Assembly: GCA_018666135.1 (NCBI GenBank)
Contig: JABJAN010000109.1
Coordinates: 1-48,004, forward strand
DNA length: 48,004 nucleotides
Reading direction: 5' to 3'
DNA from: Alphaproteobacteria bacterium
Lineage (GTDB): Bacteria > Pseudomonadota > Alphaproteobacteria > Puniceispirillales > Puniceispirillaceae
Under the pieces are notes generated by a model. That model was not told where the DNA came from. It saw only the letters and a list, made by a program, of their open reading frames with translations, and did no database searches. Position numbers and translations under genes: made by a program. Position 1 is the stretch's first letter. Every line of letters begins with the position of its first letter. Below are positions 1 through 8,116 of this stretch, piece by piece.

Positions 1-1010
1 AGCAATAATAATGGCGGCTTTTTTAATCTATCTGATTGCAAATGAGCATGTGCTAAAATAAAGCTGATAAGTAGCGCTTTTTGCTCTCCTGTTGAGGCTT
101 CTTCTGCAAATTGGTTTTTTTGAATGTGCGTTACCCTTATATCAGATGCGTGTGGACCCATCATTGAGGGATCGCCTGCCTCGCGATTTTGTTTGGCATT
201 TTGCCTAATTTTATCTTCAAGTTCCAGCGCTGGCGTGGTTGCCAAAAGGTCTGAGCCACCCCCTGTCAGGCGCGCTGAAAATTTTGGAAATTCGGTAATC
301 ATATGATGCATGGTGCGGTTCAGATCTTCAATCAAGGCATGCCGTGTTGCCATAATAGCGACCCCTGTTTCAGCTAACAGATTTTCATTTATATTAAACC
401 ATGCTGAATCGTTAATCTCATCAGACAACATCCTATTTCGCTCTCGATAATATTTATCAAATCGAGATAATCTGCCAGAATGAGCTGGGTCAAAGGCAAT
501 TGCCAACCTATCAATAAACCTACGTCTTGCTGATGGGCTATCTAAGAACAAACCATCCATTTGCGGCGTTAGCCAAGATACTGCACAAATTTGAGCTAGC
601 ATTGCTTGTGATTCTGTTTGCTGATTAATTTTTACTATTCTTTGCTTGCCTTCCTCAAGAATGCCAGTGCCAATTTGCCAGTCGCTAGAATGTACCTTCA
701 TCCTAGCTGAAAGAGCCCAAATTTTTGATGACACCTGATTATTCGCTGGATATTTACAGCTTATCTCTTCTTTATTTGCACGCCGCAATCCACGACCAGG
801 GGCAAGTAAAGAGATAGCCTCCAATAAATTTGTTTTTCCAGTTCCATTTTTTCCAACCAGAACAACAGGTGTTTTATTTATATCAAAATCTAATTCTTGA
901 TAATTACGAAAATTTGATAGACGAATATGGCAAAGCCAATGGCTAATTTCGGTATTAGTCCCTTTTGACACAGAAAGCGTTTGAGAACGCAAAGTGGAAG
1001 TTAAAGCCAT
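1..1010 (-). CDS. recF: RecF recombination/replication repair ATPase, C-terminus cut by window edge
   Basis: RecF is an SMC-like ATPase that binds gapped DNA and helps load RecA at stalled forks. The frame is open from ATG at 1010 down to base 1, giving about 336 residues. Walker A GKNGTGKT lies at residues 53-60, preceded by the typical LSNFRNY strand. Near the window edge the ABC signature region STGEQKALL can be read, followed by a run of leucines that leads into Walker B. Walker B itself and roughly the last 50-60 residues lie outside the window. It starts 11 bp after the dnaN stop, so the two are probably co-transcribed. It is not a pseudogene as far as can be seen. Confidence 0.95.
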   Translation of the reverse strand, partial: MALTSTLRSQTLSVSKGTNTEISHWLCHIRLSNFRNYQELDFDINKTPVVLVGKNGTGKTNLLEAISLLAPGRGLRRANKEEISCKYPANNQVSSKIWALSARMKVHSSDWQIGTGILEEGKQRIVKINQQTESQAMLAQICAVSWLTPQMDGLFLDSPSARRRFIDRLAIAFDPAHSGRLSRFDKYYRERNRMLSDEINDSAWFNINENLLAETGVAIMATRHALIEDLNRTMHHMITEFPKFSARLTGGGSDLLATTPALELEDKIRQNAKQNREAGDPSMMGPHASDIRVTHIQKNQFAEEASTGEQKALLISFILAHAHLQSDRLKKPPLLL

Positions 1011-1021
1011 TGAACTGTTTA

Positions 1022-2125
1022 CTAAACTCGCATCGGCATAAGAACAAAAATATTGGCATCATCTTCTGGATCGCGAAGCAGACTTGGTGAACCTGAATCA
1101 GCTAATTCAATAGCTATTGTCTGCCCTTGTATCTGAGTTAGAATATCCATTAAATATTTTGCGTTGAAGCCAATATCTATCGCATCCCCATCATAGTCTA
1201 TTTCCACCATTTCAGTAGCACTTGAAGCATCAGGATTAGATGCTGACAATACTAATTGCCCCGAGCTGATATTAAGTTTTATAGCTCGCGATTTATCAGA
1301 AGCAATAGTTGAAACGCGGTCTGCTGCTGCGCTTAACAGGCTTACATCAATTGACGCTATTTTATCATTACCTGCTGGTATAACTCTTTTATAATCTGGA
1401 AAGGAGCCATCTATTAATTTTGTTGTAAGCCTTACATCTCCGACTATAAACTCAGCGCGTGTTTCAGATAACCTAATATCTATTTCTTGTGGTTCGTCAT
1501 CCAAAAGTTTTCTTAGCTCAGTGACTGCCTTACGAGGCACAATAACTGGCGGCATAATTTCCGAGCCAGCTGGCGCTTTCATTTGAGACAAGGCAAGCCG
1601 ATGACCATCTGTCGCAACTGCTGTTAAATTAGTTGTATCTGCAAAATGCAGATAAATGCCATTTAGATAATATCTTGTTTCTTCTGTCGATATCGCAAAT
1701 TTAGTAGTATCAATTAAATTTCTCAAATCAGGCGTAGTTAGCGAAAACCTAACAGGCAAATCAGAGCTATTAATCGCCGGAAAATCTTCAACAGGTAATG
1801 TAGGTAATTTAAAGCTCGATCTGCCAGCGCTTATTTGCGCATGACCATCTGCTACCTGAATCTGAACTTCTGCTCCATCTGGTAATTTTTTTACTATCTC
1901 AAAAAGCAAGTGAGCTGGTATTGTTGTTGCCCCTTCGCTTGATATCGAACATGGTGTTGTTGTAACAATATCCATATCCATGTCAGTTGCTGTAAATGAT
2001 AGTTTACCCGATGCTGCGCGCAAAACAACATTGGATAAAATAGGAACTGTATTTCGACGCTCAACTACTGAATTAATGTGACCAAGCGGACGCAACAAGT
2101 TCATCCGATCTATCGCTATTTTCAT
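1022..2125 (-). CDS. dnaN: DNA polymerase III beta subunit (sliding clamp)
   Basis: DnaN is the ring-shaped processivity clamp of the replicative polymerase and the docking hub for DnaE, MutS and others. The protein of about 367 residues matches the family length and ends in LMPMRV, the typical clamp C-terminus. Characteristic segments are PILSNV near residue 32, the YYLNGI strand in the middle domain and DGSFPDY at the interdomain region. I chose ATG 2125: the strong ribosome site GGTGGAGG lies 5-6 bases upstream. An upstream TTG in the same frame (2140) would place that site inside the coding region. It sits between dnaA and recF in the usual order. Confidence 0.97.
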   Translation of the reverse strand: MKIAIDRMNLLRPLGHINSVVERRNTVPILSNVVLRAASGKLSFTATDMDMDIVTTTPCSISSEGATTIPAHLLFEIVKKLPDGAEVQIQVADGHAQISAGRSSFKLPTLPVEDFPAINSSDLPVRFSLTTPDLRNLIDTTKFAISTEETRYYLNGIYLHFADTTNLTAVATDGHRLALSQMKAPAGSEIMPPVIVPRKAVTELRKLLDDEPQEIDIRLSETRAEFIVGDVRLTTKLIDGSFPDYKRVIPAGNDKIASIDVSLLSAAADRVSTIASDKSRAIKLNISSGQLVLSASNPDASSATEMVEIDYDGDAIDIGFNAKYLMDILTQIQGQTIAIELADSGSPSLLRDPEDDANIFVLMPMRV

Positions 2126-2160
2126 TTCTACCTCCACCAAAAAAAACGGTGATTTTCTCT

Positions 2161-2189
2161 ATTTTGACATACAAAATGTTGTATGCCAA
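2161..2189 (-). promoter_or_regulatory. Candidate dnaN promoter with dyad in the spacer
   Basis: On the minus strand TTGGCA (2184-2189) and CAAAAT (2161-2166) are 17 bases apart, a plausible sigma-70 type promoter ending about 35 bases upstream of the dnaN start. The spacer is largely filled by a perfect 7-bp inverted repeat with a 4-base loop (CATACAA-N4-TTGTATG on the plus strand, 2168-2185). Such a dyad could be an operator. No regulator can be assigned from sequence. Confidence 0.35.
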
Positions 2190-2240
2190 TCCCTTTATAT
2201 AACAAGATGTCGTTAATTTTATAAAGCTAGATGAAGGTTT

Positions 2241-3701
2241 TTAATTATCTGAAAGTAAGGAGCGCAACAACTCTACATCATCACTAAATTCACTATCATG
2301 GGTTATTAGCTCTTCTACTTTTTTTACAGCATGCATGATAGTGGTATGATCCCGACCGCCAAATTTTCTTCCTATCTCAGGATAAGAGGATGTAGTTAGG
2401 TTTTTGGCTAAATACATAGCAATTTGACGAGGTCTTGCAATTGATCTTGCGCGTCTGGCAGAAAACATATCAGAGATTCTTATAGAAAAATGCTTAGATA
2501 CCTGTTTTTGAATATCATCAATTGTGACCCTGCGGCTTGACGCTCTAATTAAATCAGCCAATGTTTCGCGAGCCATTTCCACTGTAATGCTTCGCCCTAC
2601 AAGACTTGCATGAGCTGCAATGCGGTTAAAAGCTCCTTCTAATTCACGAATATTACTAGTTATTTTATGGGCAAGAAATTCCAGCACAGCATCAGGGACA
2701 TTTACAGAAACCGATTCGCGCTTAGAAATAAGAATGCTATATCTTAGCTCATAAGTAGTTGCATGAATATCTGCTACCATGCCCCATCCTAGCCTACTTC
2801 TGAGTCGCTCTTCCATACCTGATAAATCTGTAGGAGATTTATCAGCTGATAATATCACCTGCTTACCTTCATCTACTAATGCATTAAAGGTATGAAAAAA
2901 TTCTTCTTGAGTGGAATCTTTGCCAGAAATAAACTGCACATCATCAATCATCAACACATCTACTGAACGGAATTGCTCTTTAAATGCCATTGTATCTCGG
3001 TGTCTTAATGCTTGTATAAAACGATACATAAATTTCTCAGCAGACAGATACATAACCTTACGTTCGGGCTGACGTGCATTAATTTCCCATGCAATAGCAT
3101 GCATCAGATGTGTTTTACCAAGTCCTACGCCGCTATACAGAAATAAGGGGTTAAAAGCAGCAGTTGCACTCTCGACTACGCGGCTGGCTGCGGCAAATGC
3201 TAATTGGTTGGGTTTATCTACAATGAAATTTGCAAATGTAAAACGGGCATCTAACCCATGCGTAGAAGATATAGCGCTGGTTTGTTTGCCAGCTTCTTGC
3301 ATTTTTGTGATTCGAGGTGCATCAGCAACAGATGTGATCGGCATATCCAGCGCCAGCGATTTTTCTGTCCATTCAATCTCAAAACCAGTTACTGGAAGCG
3401 ACTGGCTCTTTGCTATGAGGCGTAATTTGTCAGAGTAATGTGATTTTACTCTGTCCCTAACTAATTTACTTGTTGTTGTAAGCTCGATTATATCATTTTC
3501 TAAGCCAGAAAAATGCAGCGGCTTAATCCAGTTTCGCCAGGCAGTATCGCCAATATCCTGGCGAATTTGACTTTCTATTTTGACCCATAATTGCTCAGCA
3601 ACAATCGAAGAACATATTTGCGTATTATCACTATTATCTTCACTAGTTGCTTGTCTGGCTAACTTAGAAAATCCATCTTTGTAATTAAAGTCGTTTTTCA
3701 A
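2241..3701 (-). CDS. dnaA: Chromosomal replication initiator DnaA
   Basis: DnaA is the AAA+ ATPase that binds DnaA boxes and opens the origin. The 486 residues contain domain I (about 35-110), a linker, the AAA+ module with Walker A GVGLGKTH at 191-198 and Walker B MIDD at 251-254, the arginine-finger segment around 298-307, and domain IV with the DNA-binding signature GGRDHTTIMHA at 448-458. No ATG or GTG lies in frame upstream of domain I. The start is therefore the TTG at 3701, with AGGAA about 8 bases upstream. The first 30 residues before domain I are unusual and could be non-essential. It precedes dnaN after a 115-bp gap. Confidence 0.97.
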   Translation of the reverse strand: MKNDFNYKDGFSKLARQATSEDNSDNTQICSSIVAEQLWVKIESQIRQDIGDTAWRNWIKPLHFSGLENDIIELTTTSKLVRDRVKSHYSDKLRLIAKSQSLPVTGFEIEWTEKSLALDMPITSVADAPRITKMQEAGKQTSAISSTHGLDARFTFANFIVDKPNQLAFAAASRVVESATAAFNPLFLYSGVGLGKTHLMHAIAWEINARQPERKVMYLSAEKFMYRFIQALRHRDTMAFKEQFRSVDVLMIDDVQFISGKDSTQEEFFHTFNALVDEGKQVILSADKSPTDLSGMEERLRSRLGWGMVADIHATTYELRYSILISKRESVSVNVPDAVLEFLAHKITSNIRELEGAFNRIAAHASLVGRSITVEMARETLADLIRASSRRVTIDDIQKQVSKHFSIRISDMFSARRARSIARPRQIAMYLAKNLTTSSYPEIGRKFGGRDHTTIMHAVKKVEELITHDSEFSDDVELLRSLLSDN

Positions 3702-3752
3702 AGGTTATTCCTGACCAACAATTTGAGATTTCAAGATAGGTGAATGCCCATC

Positions 3753-3783
3753 ATTATATCCGTTAAGGATACTCATTTTACAA
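3753..3783 (-). promoter_or_regulatory. Candidate dnaA promoter
   Basis: A perfect TATAAT (minus strand, 3753-3758) sits about 50 bases upstream of the dnaA TTG start. The best -35 partner is TTGTAA at 3778-3783 with a long 19-base spacer (TGTAAA with 18 is the alternative). The -10 is convincing; the -35 is weak. Confidence 0.4.
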
Positions 3784-3947
3784 ACATATGATCAAGCTAG
3801 AATCTGACTCTGAAAGACAAATATATTTTTTTAATTCGCAAGAAACGTCTTGACATACATTTGCCCCATTTTTTAATAATTATGGTTTTTTTCGAAGATT
3901 CAAGCTGTTAGAAATTCGAATCAGTTTTAATTCAAATATGACCTCAT

Positions 3948-3971
3948 AAAAAAAGAGGGCTTTCGCCCTCT
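3948..3971 (-). terminator. Rho-independent terminator of rpsT
   Basis: A 7-bp perfect GC-rich stem (AGAGGGC / GCCCTCT, 3954-3971) with a TTTC loop is followed on the minus strand by a run of seven T (plus-strand A run 3948-3954). It lies about 40 bases beyond the rpsT stop, between rpsT and dnaA, and should isolate dnaA transcription from rpsT. Confidence 0.85.
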
Positions 3972-4013
3972 CAAAAAAAATTATGTTTATAATGACTCTA
4001 AACTGGCAAATAA

Positions 4014-4289
4014 TTATGCCGCATTCACCGATATCTTTTTCACGCTTGCTGCGAGTCGGGACATTTTTCTAGAAGCTGTATTTTTGTGAAGAACACCCTT
4101 ACTGACACCGCGCATAATTTCAGGCTGGGCTTCTTTTAAAGCCTGATTAGCTGCTGGTGCGTCTCCAGATCCGATAGCTGATTCGACCTTCTTAATAAAG
4201 GTACGGATTCTGCTTACACGCGATTTATTTATTTCCGCTCTGGCTTGGTTTCTGCGTATTCTTTTTTTCGATGACTTATGATTCGCCAT
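4014..4289 (-). CDS. rpsT: 30S ribosomal protein S20
   Basis: S20 is a primary 16S rRNA-binding protein of the small subunit. The protein is 91 residues and very basic, beginning [15 protein letters not shown], with the [21 protein letters not shown] segment that marks S20 in the second half. It is monocistronic: a strong promoter lies just upstream (4325-4354) and a hairpin terminator just downstream. Its position next to dnaA is the usual one in Alphaproteobacteria. Confidence 0.98.
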   Translation of the reverse strand: MANHKSSKKRIRRNQARAEINKSRVSRIRTFIKKVESAIGSGDAPAANQALKEAQPEIMRGVSKGVLHKNTASRKMSRLAASVKKISVNAA

Positions 4290-4324
4290 TGGATACCTTT
4301 CACGCCGACATAATTTGAGATTGG

Positions 4325-4354
4325 TGTATAAGGCTGAACACAGGGCTAAGTCAA
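4325..4354 (-). promoter_or_regulatory. rpsT promoter
   Basis: TTGACT (minus strand, plus coordinates 4349-4354) and TATACA (4325-4330) are separated by 18 bases, close to the sigma-70 consensus. This places transcription start about 30 bases upstream of the rpsT ATG. The -35 box abuts the end of the hairpin that follows the upstream gene. Confidence 0.6.
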
Positions 4355-4377
4355 GCCAAAAATACCGTTTTTTGGCT
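4354..4377 (-). terminator. Hairpin after the small anchored protein
   Basis: A perfect 9-bp inverted repeat (AGCCAAAAA / TTTTTGGCT) with a 6-base loop begins 12 bases past the stop of the gene at 4390. Its T-rich arm is inside the stem and no separate T run follows, so it is an imperfect terminator. It may mainly separate that gene from the rpsT promoter. Confidence 0.4.
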
Positions 4378-4389
4378 GATTATAGGGAG

Positions 4390-4809
4390 TTACTGTATCG
4401 TGACAGGGGTTATACTTAATCGCCAGATCACTTGTTCGGATTTATTTGAGGATACTAATTTAAAAATCTCTCTACCCCGGGTAAATCCAGCTTCTGACAA
4501 CACCCATCCAAGCTGCGGCATAATATCTTGATAAAAAGCATTTATAGCTTGTCTATCCTCGCTAGAGGAAACAAATAACATAATTACTCTTCCTGATGGA
4601 GAATCGAAGCTGAAACTAAATTCAGGCTCAATCTCCATAGTCACCATCACAGGAATTTCTTCAATAAATTTAATAGATTCTGCTTGCTCAGAAAGCGCTA
4701 GCTTCGACCAACTCACACAGATAAGCAATGCAAATGATAGCATCACAAAATGAGGGTAAAAATTCATTTTTAAATTTGATAAAGCCTTCGATATAACAAT
4801 CATATCCAT
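4390..4809 (-). CDS. Small membrane-anchored or secreted protein of unknown function
   Basis: I do not recognise a named family. The 139-residue product has one hydrophobic segment (about residues 16-34, YPHFVMLSFALLICVSW) followed by a polar stretch ending KLALSEQA, which looks like a signal peptide or anchor. The mature part of about 95 residues appears to be a compact alpha/beta domain: a strand with VIMLFVSSS, a helix AINAFYQDIMPQLGW, then paired strands ending in WRLSITP. The start is uncertain: ATG 4809 and ATG 4803 share an AGGA site. It sits 34 bp after mutM on the same strand and 100 bp before rpsT. In many alphaproteobacteria I would expect an enoyl-CoA hydratase gene at this spot. 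Confidence 0.75.
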   Translation of the reverse strand: MDMIVISKALSNLKMNFYPHFVMLSFALLICVSWSKLALSEQAESIKFIEEIPVMVTMEIEPEFSFSFDSPSGRVIMLFVSSSEDRQAINAFYQDIMPQLGWVLSEAGFTRGREIFKLVSSNKSEQVIWRLSITPVTIQ

Positions 4810-4843
4810 AATTCCTATTCAAGATGCCTATTTATAACTCTAA

Positions 4844-5665
4844 TCAACGTTGACAAATGCCACAATAAAAACTTGTGCGACCTGATTGTTTTAGCACTCG
4901 AATCGCTGCGCTACAATTAGGGCATGATTCTCCACCCCTACCATACATCTGCAAGGATTGCACAAAATATCCAATTTCACCCCCTGGCTGAATATGGTCA
5001 CGCAGACTAGTCCCCCCAGCTTCGATCGCTTTTTTAAGAATCACCTGAATGGCTGGAACCAATCTTTCAGCACGTTTTCCTTTTATTGTTTTTGCTTGTC
5101 TTTTAGGGGATATTCCTGCCTTAAACAAAGCTTCAGATGCGTATATATTGCCAATCCCAGCCACCTTAGTCTGATCTAAAAGAAATGACTTAATGGAACA
5201 GGTTTTATGTTCTACCTTTTTTGATAGATACTCTGGTGTAAATTCCTCTGAAAGAGGCTCAGGTCCTAGAATCTTTAATAATCGGTGGGAAGTAATGTCA
5301 GAATTTGCAAATAAATCTATATAGCCAAATCTTCTAGGATCAGAAAATACCAGCCATCCATTTCCCTCAAAACCAATCGCGAAATGGTCATGCTTTTGCA
5401 AATTAGGGCGATTTGGATAAATTCTAATAGAACCAGACATACCAAGATGTAATAGAAGAGTTTGCTCATCTCCAATGGGAATTAATATATATTTTCCACG
5501 CCTGTATGGGGCATGGCAAATTGCCTTACTAAGTTGACTCTCAAGACAGACAGGTAGTGCCCAGCGCAAGTCTTTTCTGCCAACAAATACGTGCGTAATT
5601 TGATTACCTGTTATTAGCGGTCCAATAGCTCGCTTGACTGTTTCTACCTCTGGTAATTCTGGCAA
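4844..5665 (-). CDS. mutM: Formamidopyrimidine-DNA glycosylase
   Basis: MutM (Fpg) removes 8-oxoguanine and formamidopyrimidines and nicks the abasic site. The 273-residue protein starts MPELPEVETV: Pro2 is the catalytic N-terminal nucleophile and Glu3 the general acid. The central helix-two-turn-helix carries the KVAGIGNIYASEALF segment. The C-terminal zinc finger has CPNC and CGIC pairs (final residues). All key residues are present and the length is normal. It is divergent from ubiE across a 128-bp gap and probably co-transcribed with the downstream small anchored protein. Confidence 0.97.
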   Translation of the reverse strand: MPELPEVETVKRAIGPLITGNQITHVFVGRKDLRWALPVCLESQLSKAICHAPYRRGKYILIPIGDEQTLLLHLGMSGSIRIYPNRPNLQKHDHFAIGFEGNGWLVFSDPRRFGYIDLFANSDITSHRLLKILGPEPLSEEFTPEYLSKKVEHKTCSIKSFLLDQTKVAGIGNIYASEALFKAGISPKRQAKTIKGKRAERLVPAIQVILKKAIEAGGTSLRDHIQPGGEIGYFVQSLQMYGRGGESCPNCSAAIRVLKQSGRTSFYCGICQR

Positions 5666-5793
5666 TCTTCAGTTTCCCCTTTTACCGTTATCCTGCTATA
5701 ACAACATCAGATGATATGTTATCTCTTATAAAGATAATTACCATCACATTATAATATAACTCAATCTATGATTCTTTTCAGGACCTTTGATGA

Positions 5794-6570
5794 ATGAATA
5801 CAGATAATCAAAACACCCCGCATCAGCCGTCTGATAAGCAAATTGATTTTGGCTTTCAATCCGTACCGCTAGGTCAGAAACAGAATTTAGTAAATGACGT
5901 ATTTGATTCCGTGGCATCATCATATGATATTATGAATGATTTGATGAGTGGCGGCGTGCACCGTTTATGGAAAGAAAATTTGCTAGATTGGATGGCACCT
6001 CGCCCTAGTCAAATTTTAGCTGATTTGGCAGGTGGGACAGGGGATGTTTCTCTTCGCTTTCTGAAAAGAGGCGGGAAATTTGCGCATGTGATTGATATCA
6101 ATGAGCAGATGCTTGCCGCAGGTAAAAAGCGTAAAATTATGAACCCCTATTCAGATAGACTTAATTGGATGGTAGGGGATGCACAATTAATTCCACTTGC
6201 AGACAATAGCGTAGACAGAGTTACCATCGCTTTTGGACTAAGAAACGTGCCTGATAGAATGGCTGCATTAAAGCAGATTAAGCGTATTTTGAAACCGGGC
6301 GGGCGGTTTTGTTGTCTTGAATTCTCACACGTAAATAATAAGCTATTATCTAAAATCTATGATGGATGGTCTTTTAACGTGCTGCCAAAGCTTGGTCAGC
6401 TTGTCGCTGGTGATGCCCAATCCTATCAATATTTAGTTGAATCTATTCGCAAGTTTCCCTCTCAAGCTGAACTTTCCACGATGATGGCTGATGCAGGATT
6501 AGTGCAAATAAAAGTACGGAGCTTATCTGGTGGCATAGCTGCAATCCATTCTGGGTGGAAAATAGATTAA
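5794..6570 (+). CDS. ubiE: Ubiquinone/menaquinone C-methyltransferase
   Basis: UbiE is the SAM-dependent methyltransferase that adds the ring C-methyl group in ubiquinone (and menaquinone) synthesis. The 258 residues include the UbiE signature YDIMNDLMSGGVHRLWK near residue 45, the SAM-binding LADLAGGTGDVS motif near 75, and AFGLRNVPDR with LKPGGRF after it. ATG 5794 has AGGACC about 8 bases upstream; an ATG four bases earlier leads at once to a stop. The gene ends in a TAATG overlap with ubiB, which implies translational coupling of the two ubiquinone genes. Confidence 0.97.
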   Translation: MNTDNQNTPHQPSDKQIDFGFQSVPLGQKQNLVNDVFDSVASSYDIMNDLMSGGVHRLWKENLLDWMAPRPSQILADLAGGTGDVSLRFLKRGGKFAHVIDINEQMLAAGKKRKIMNPYSDRLNWMVGDAQLIPLADNSVDRVTIAFGLRNVPDRMAALKQIKRILKPGGRFCCLEFSHVNNKLLSKIYDGWSFNVLPKLGQLVAGDAQSYQYLVESIRKFPSQAELSTMMADAGLVQIKVRSLSGGIAAIHSGWKID

Positions 6571-8081
6571 TGCAATATATCTTAGCCATTTTAAGATTGC
6601 CTTATATTGGGTTTGTACTCGGCAGAGCAGGCGTGCTTGGACATCTTGGCAGACTTGCGCCATTACCTGCTTGGCAAAAATCTCTTTTTAAATTTGTGAA
6701 TTTTCTAATAGCTGGCAGAAACAGTAAAAAGAATGCTGGTGAAGCATTGTGCATTGCTTTGCAAAGACTTGGACCTGTTTTTATAAAATTTGGTCAAGCC
6801 CTCTCAACACGGGCAGACCTGCTTGGACCAGATATTGCACGCGGATTAGTATCCCTTCAAGATAGTCTTCCTGCATTTTCATCTCGCCTTGCCAAACAGA
6901 TGATAGAAAAAGAAACAGGCAAACGAATAGACCAAATTTTTGTGTTTTTCGATGAAGTGCCAATCGCTGCTGCGTCTGTAGCACAAGTCCATAAGGCACA
7001 ACTTATTGATGGTCGTGATGTTGCTGTGAAGGTCCTGCGACCGCATATACACAAAAAAATGGCAACTGATATCGCCCTGTTTGGCGCACTCGCTAGAATT
7101 ATAGAGTTTTTGGCACCAAGAGTGCGCAGATTAAGATTGGTAGTGGCTGTTGAACAATTTAAGCAATTATCCGAAATTGAGCTAGATATGCGGATGGAAG
7201 CTGCTGCTGGTAGGAAATTACGCGAAAATCTGGCGGAAGATCACGGAATTCATATTCCTTGGGTTGAACAAAGTCTTACGAGCGAAAACATACTGGTTAG
7301 CGAATGGATTACTGGGCTTCGAATTGATGATGTGGATGGTCTTAAGGCTGCTGGTCATAATATTGATAAGGTAACAGAGCAAGCAGCAACAAGCTTTTTT
7401 AATCAAGTATTTAGAGATGGATACTTTCATGCCGATATGCACCCAGGGAATATCTTTATAACGTCAGATGGAACCCTTGTGCCAATAGATTTTGGGATTA
7501 TGGGCAATCTTCAATCCGAAGATAGGTTCTTTCTTGGCAGCCTTCTACTTGCTTTGCTAGAAAGAGATTATGACAAGGTAGCACTGTTACATCTCAATGC
7601 AGGAATGCTACCAGAAACAACCTCTCTTGCTTTGTTTGCACAAAATTTAAGGGCCCTTGTAGATCCTATCATGGATAAACCTATCGGCGAAATAGAACTA
7701 AGTGCAGCATTAGGGCAAATCTTACAAATTTCTTCACGGTTTGATATATTTGTGCAGCCGCAATTTAATTTATTACAGAAAACTATGGTGATGGCAGAGG
7801 GCGTTGCTCGCTCTCTTAACCCTCAGGCAAATATGTGGCATTTGGCCAAACCTTTGGCATCTGAGTGGATACAGGCACAAACCGGCTTCACATTGAAAAT
7901 ACAACAAATCCTAACCGATATAGAACATACCTTGCGAATATTACCTAAATTTCTTGCTGAATATGAGCACACACAAAAAGAAAAACAGAATCAGCTCAGA
8001 CCCAGAAAAATCAATTTTATTTCCAACTTAGGCTGGCTCATAGCAGGGATTGCAATAACCATTGCTTTCATTCAATTTTGA
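6570..8081 (+). CDS. ubiB: Atypical kinase UbiB, ubiquinone biosynthesis
   Basis: UbiB is a membrane-anchored protein-kinase-like ATPase of the ABC1/ADCK family needed for ubiquinone synthesis. Visible motifs are the family-specific KxGQ segment (FIKFGQALSTRADLLGPD), the alanine-rich nucleotide loop AAASVAQVH in place of the glycine loop, the DGYFHADMHPGN catalytic loop, and DFG within PIDFGIMG. The last about 20 residues form a hydrophobic tail (GWLIAGIAITIAFIQF), the expected C-terminal membrane anchor. I use ATG 6570, overlapping the ubiE stop by one base. A GTG at 6555 would add five residues. It sits 35 bp before coaBC. Confidence 0.96.
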   Translation: MQYILAILRLPYIGFVLGRAGVLGHLGRLAPLPAWQKSLFKFVNFLIAGRNSKKNAGEALCIALQRLGPVFIKFGQALSTRADLLGPDIARGLVSLQDSLPAFSSRLAKQMIEKETGKRIDQIFVFFDEVPIAAASVAQVHKAQLIDGRDVAVKVLRPHIHKKMATDIALFGALARIIEFLAPRVRRLRLVVAVEQFKQLSEIELDMRMEAAAGRKLRENLAEDHGIHIPWVEQSLTSENILVSEWITGLRIDDVDGLKAAGHNIDKVTEQAATSFFNQVFRDGYFHADMHPGNIFITSDGTLVPIDFGIMGNLQSEDRFFLGSLLLALLERDYDKVALLHLNAGMLPETTSLALFAQNLRALVDPIMDKPIGEIELSAALGQILQISSRFDIFVQPQFNLLQKTMVMAEGVARSLNPQANMWHLAKPLASEWIQAQTGFTLKIQQILTDIEHTLRILPKFLAEYEHTQKEKQNQLRPRKINFISNLGWLIAGIAITIAFIQF

Positions 8082-8097
8082 CGTTAAATTCATTTAT

Positions 8098-8110
8098 GTG
8101 AAGTGTTCAC
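8098..8110. promoter_or_regulatory. Short dyad upstream of coaBC
   Basis: A perfect 5-bp inverted repeat with a 3-base centre (GTGAA-GTG-TTCAC) ends 7-16 bases before the coaBC start codon, and a third GTGAA half-site follows at 8117-8121. It could be an operator for the helix-turn-helix carried by the CoaBC protein itself. It is short enough to be chance. Confidence 0.25.
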
Positions 8111-8116
8111 TAAATT

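Larger units (their letters stand above)
3702..4013. other. dnaA-rpsT intergenic region, 312 bp
   Basis: No open frame or RNA gene was recognised here. The region holds the rpsT terminator at 3948-3971 and a dnaA promoter candidate at 3753-3783. A plus-strand TTGACATACA at 3850-3859 also occurs at 2164-2173 upstream of dnaN. I searched by eye for DnaA boxes of the TTWTNCACA type on both strands and found none, so there is no direct support for a replication origin here. In several alphaproteobacteria the origin is not next to dnaA. Confidence 0.6.

Noticed and set aside
3846-3885. Plus-strand TTGACA with TAATAA as a promoter
   Set aside because: It would point at the rpsT terminator from the antisense side and no gene follows. 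Kept only as part of the shared TTGACATACA observation.
3905-3930. TTCGAATC resembling a tRNA T-loop
   Set aside because: No acceptor or anticodon stems could be formed around it, so no tRNA gene.
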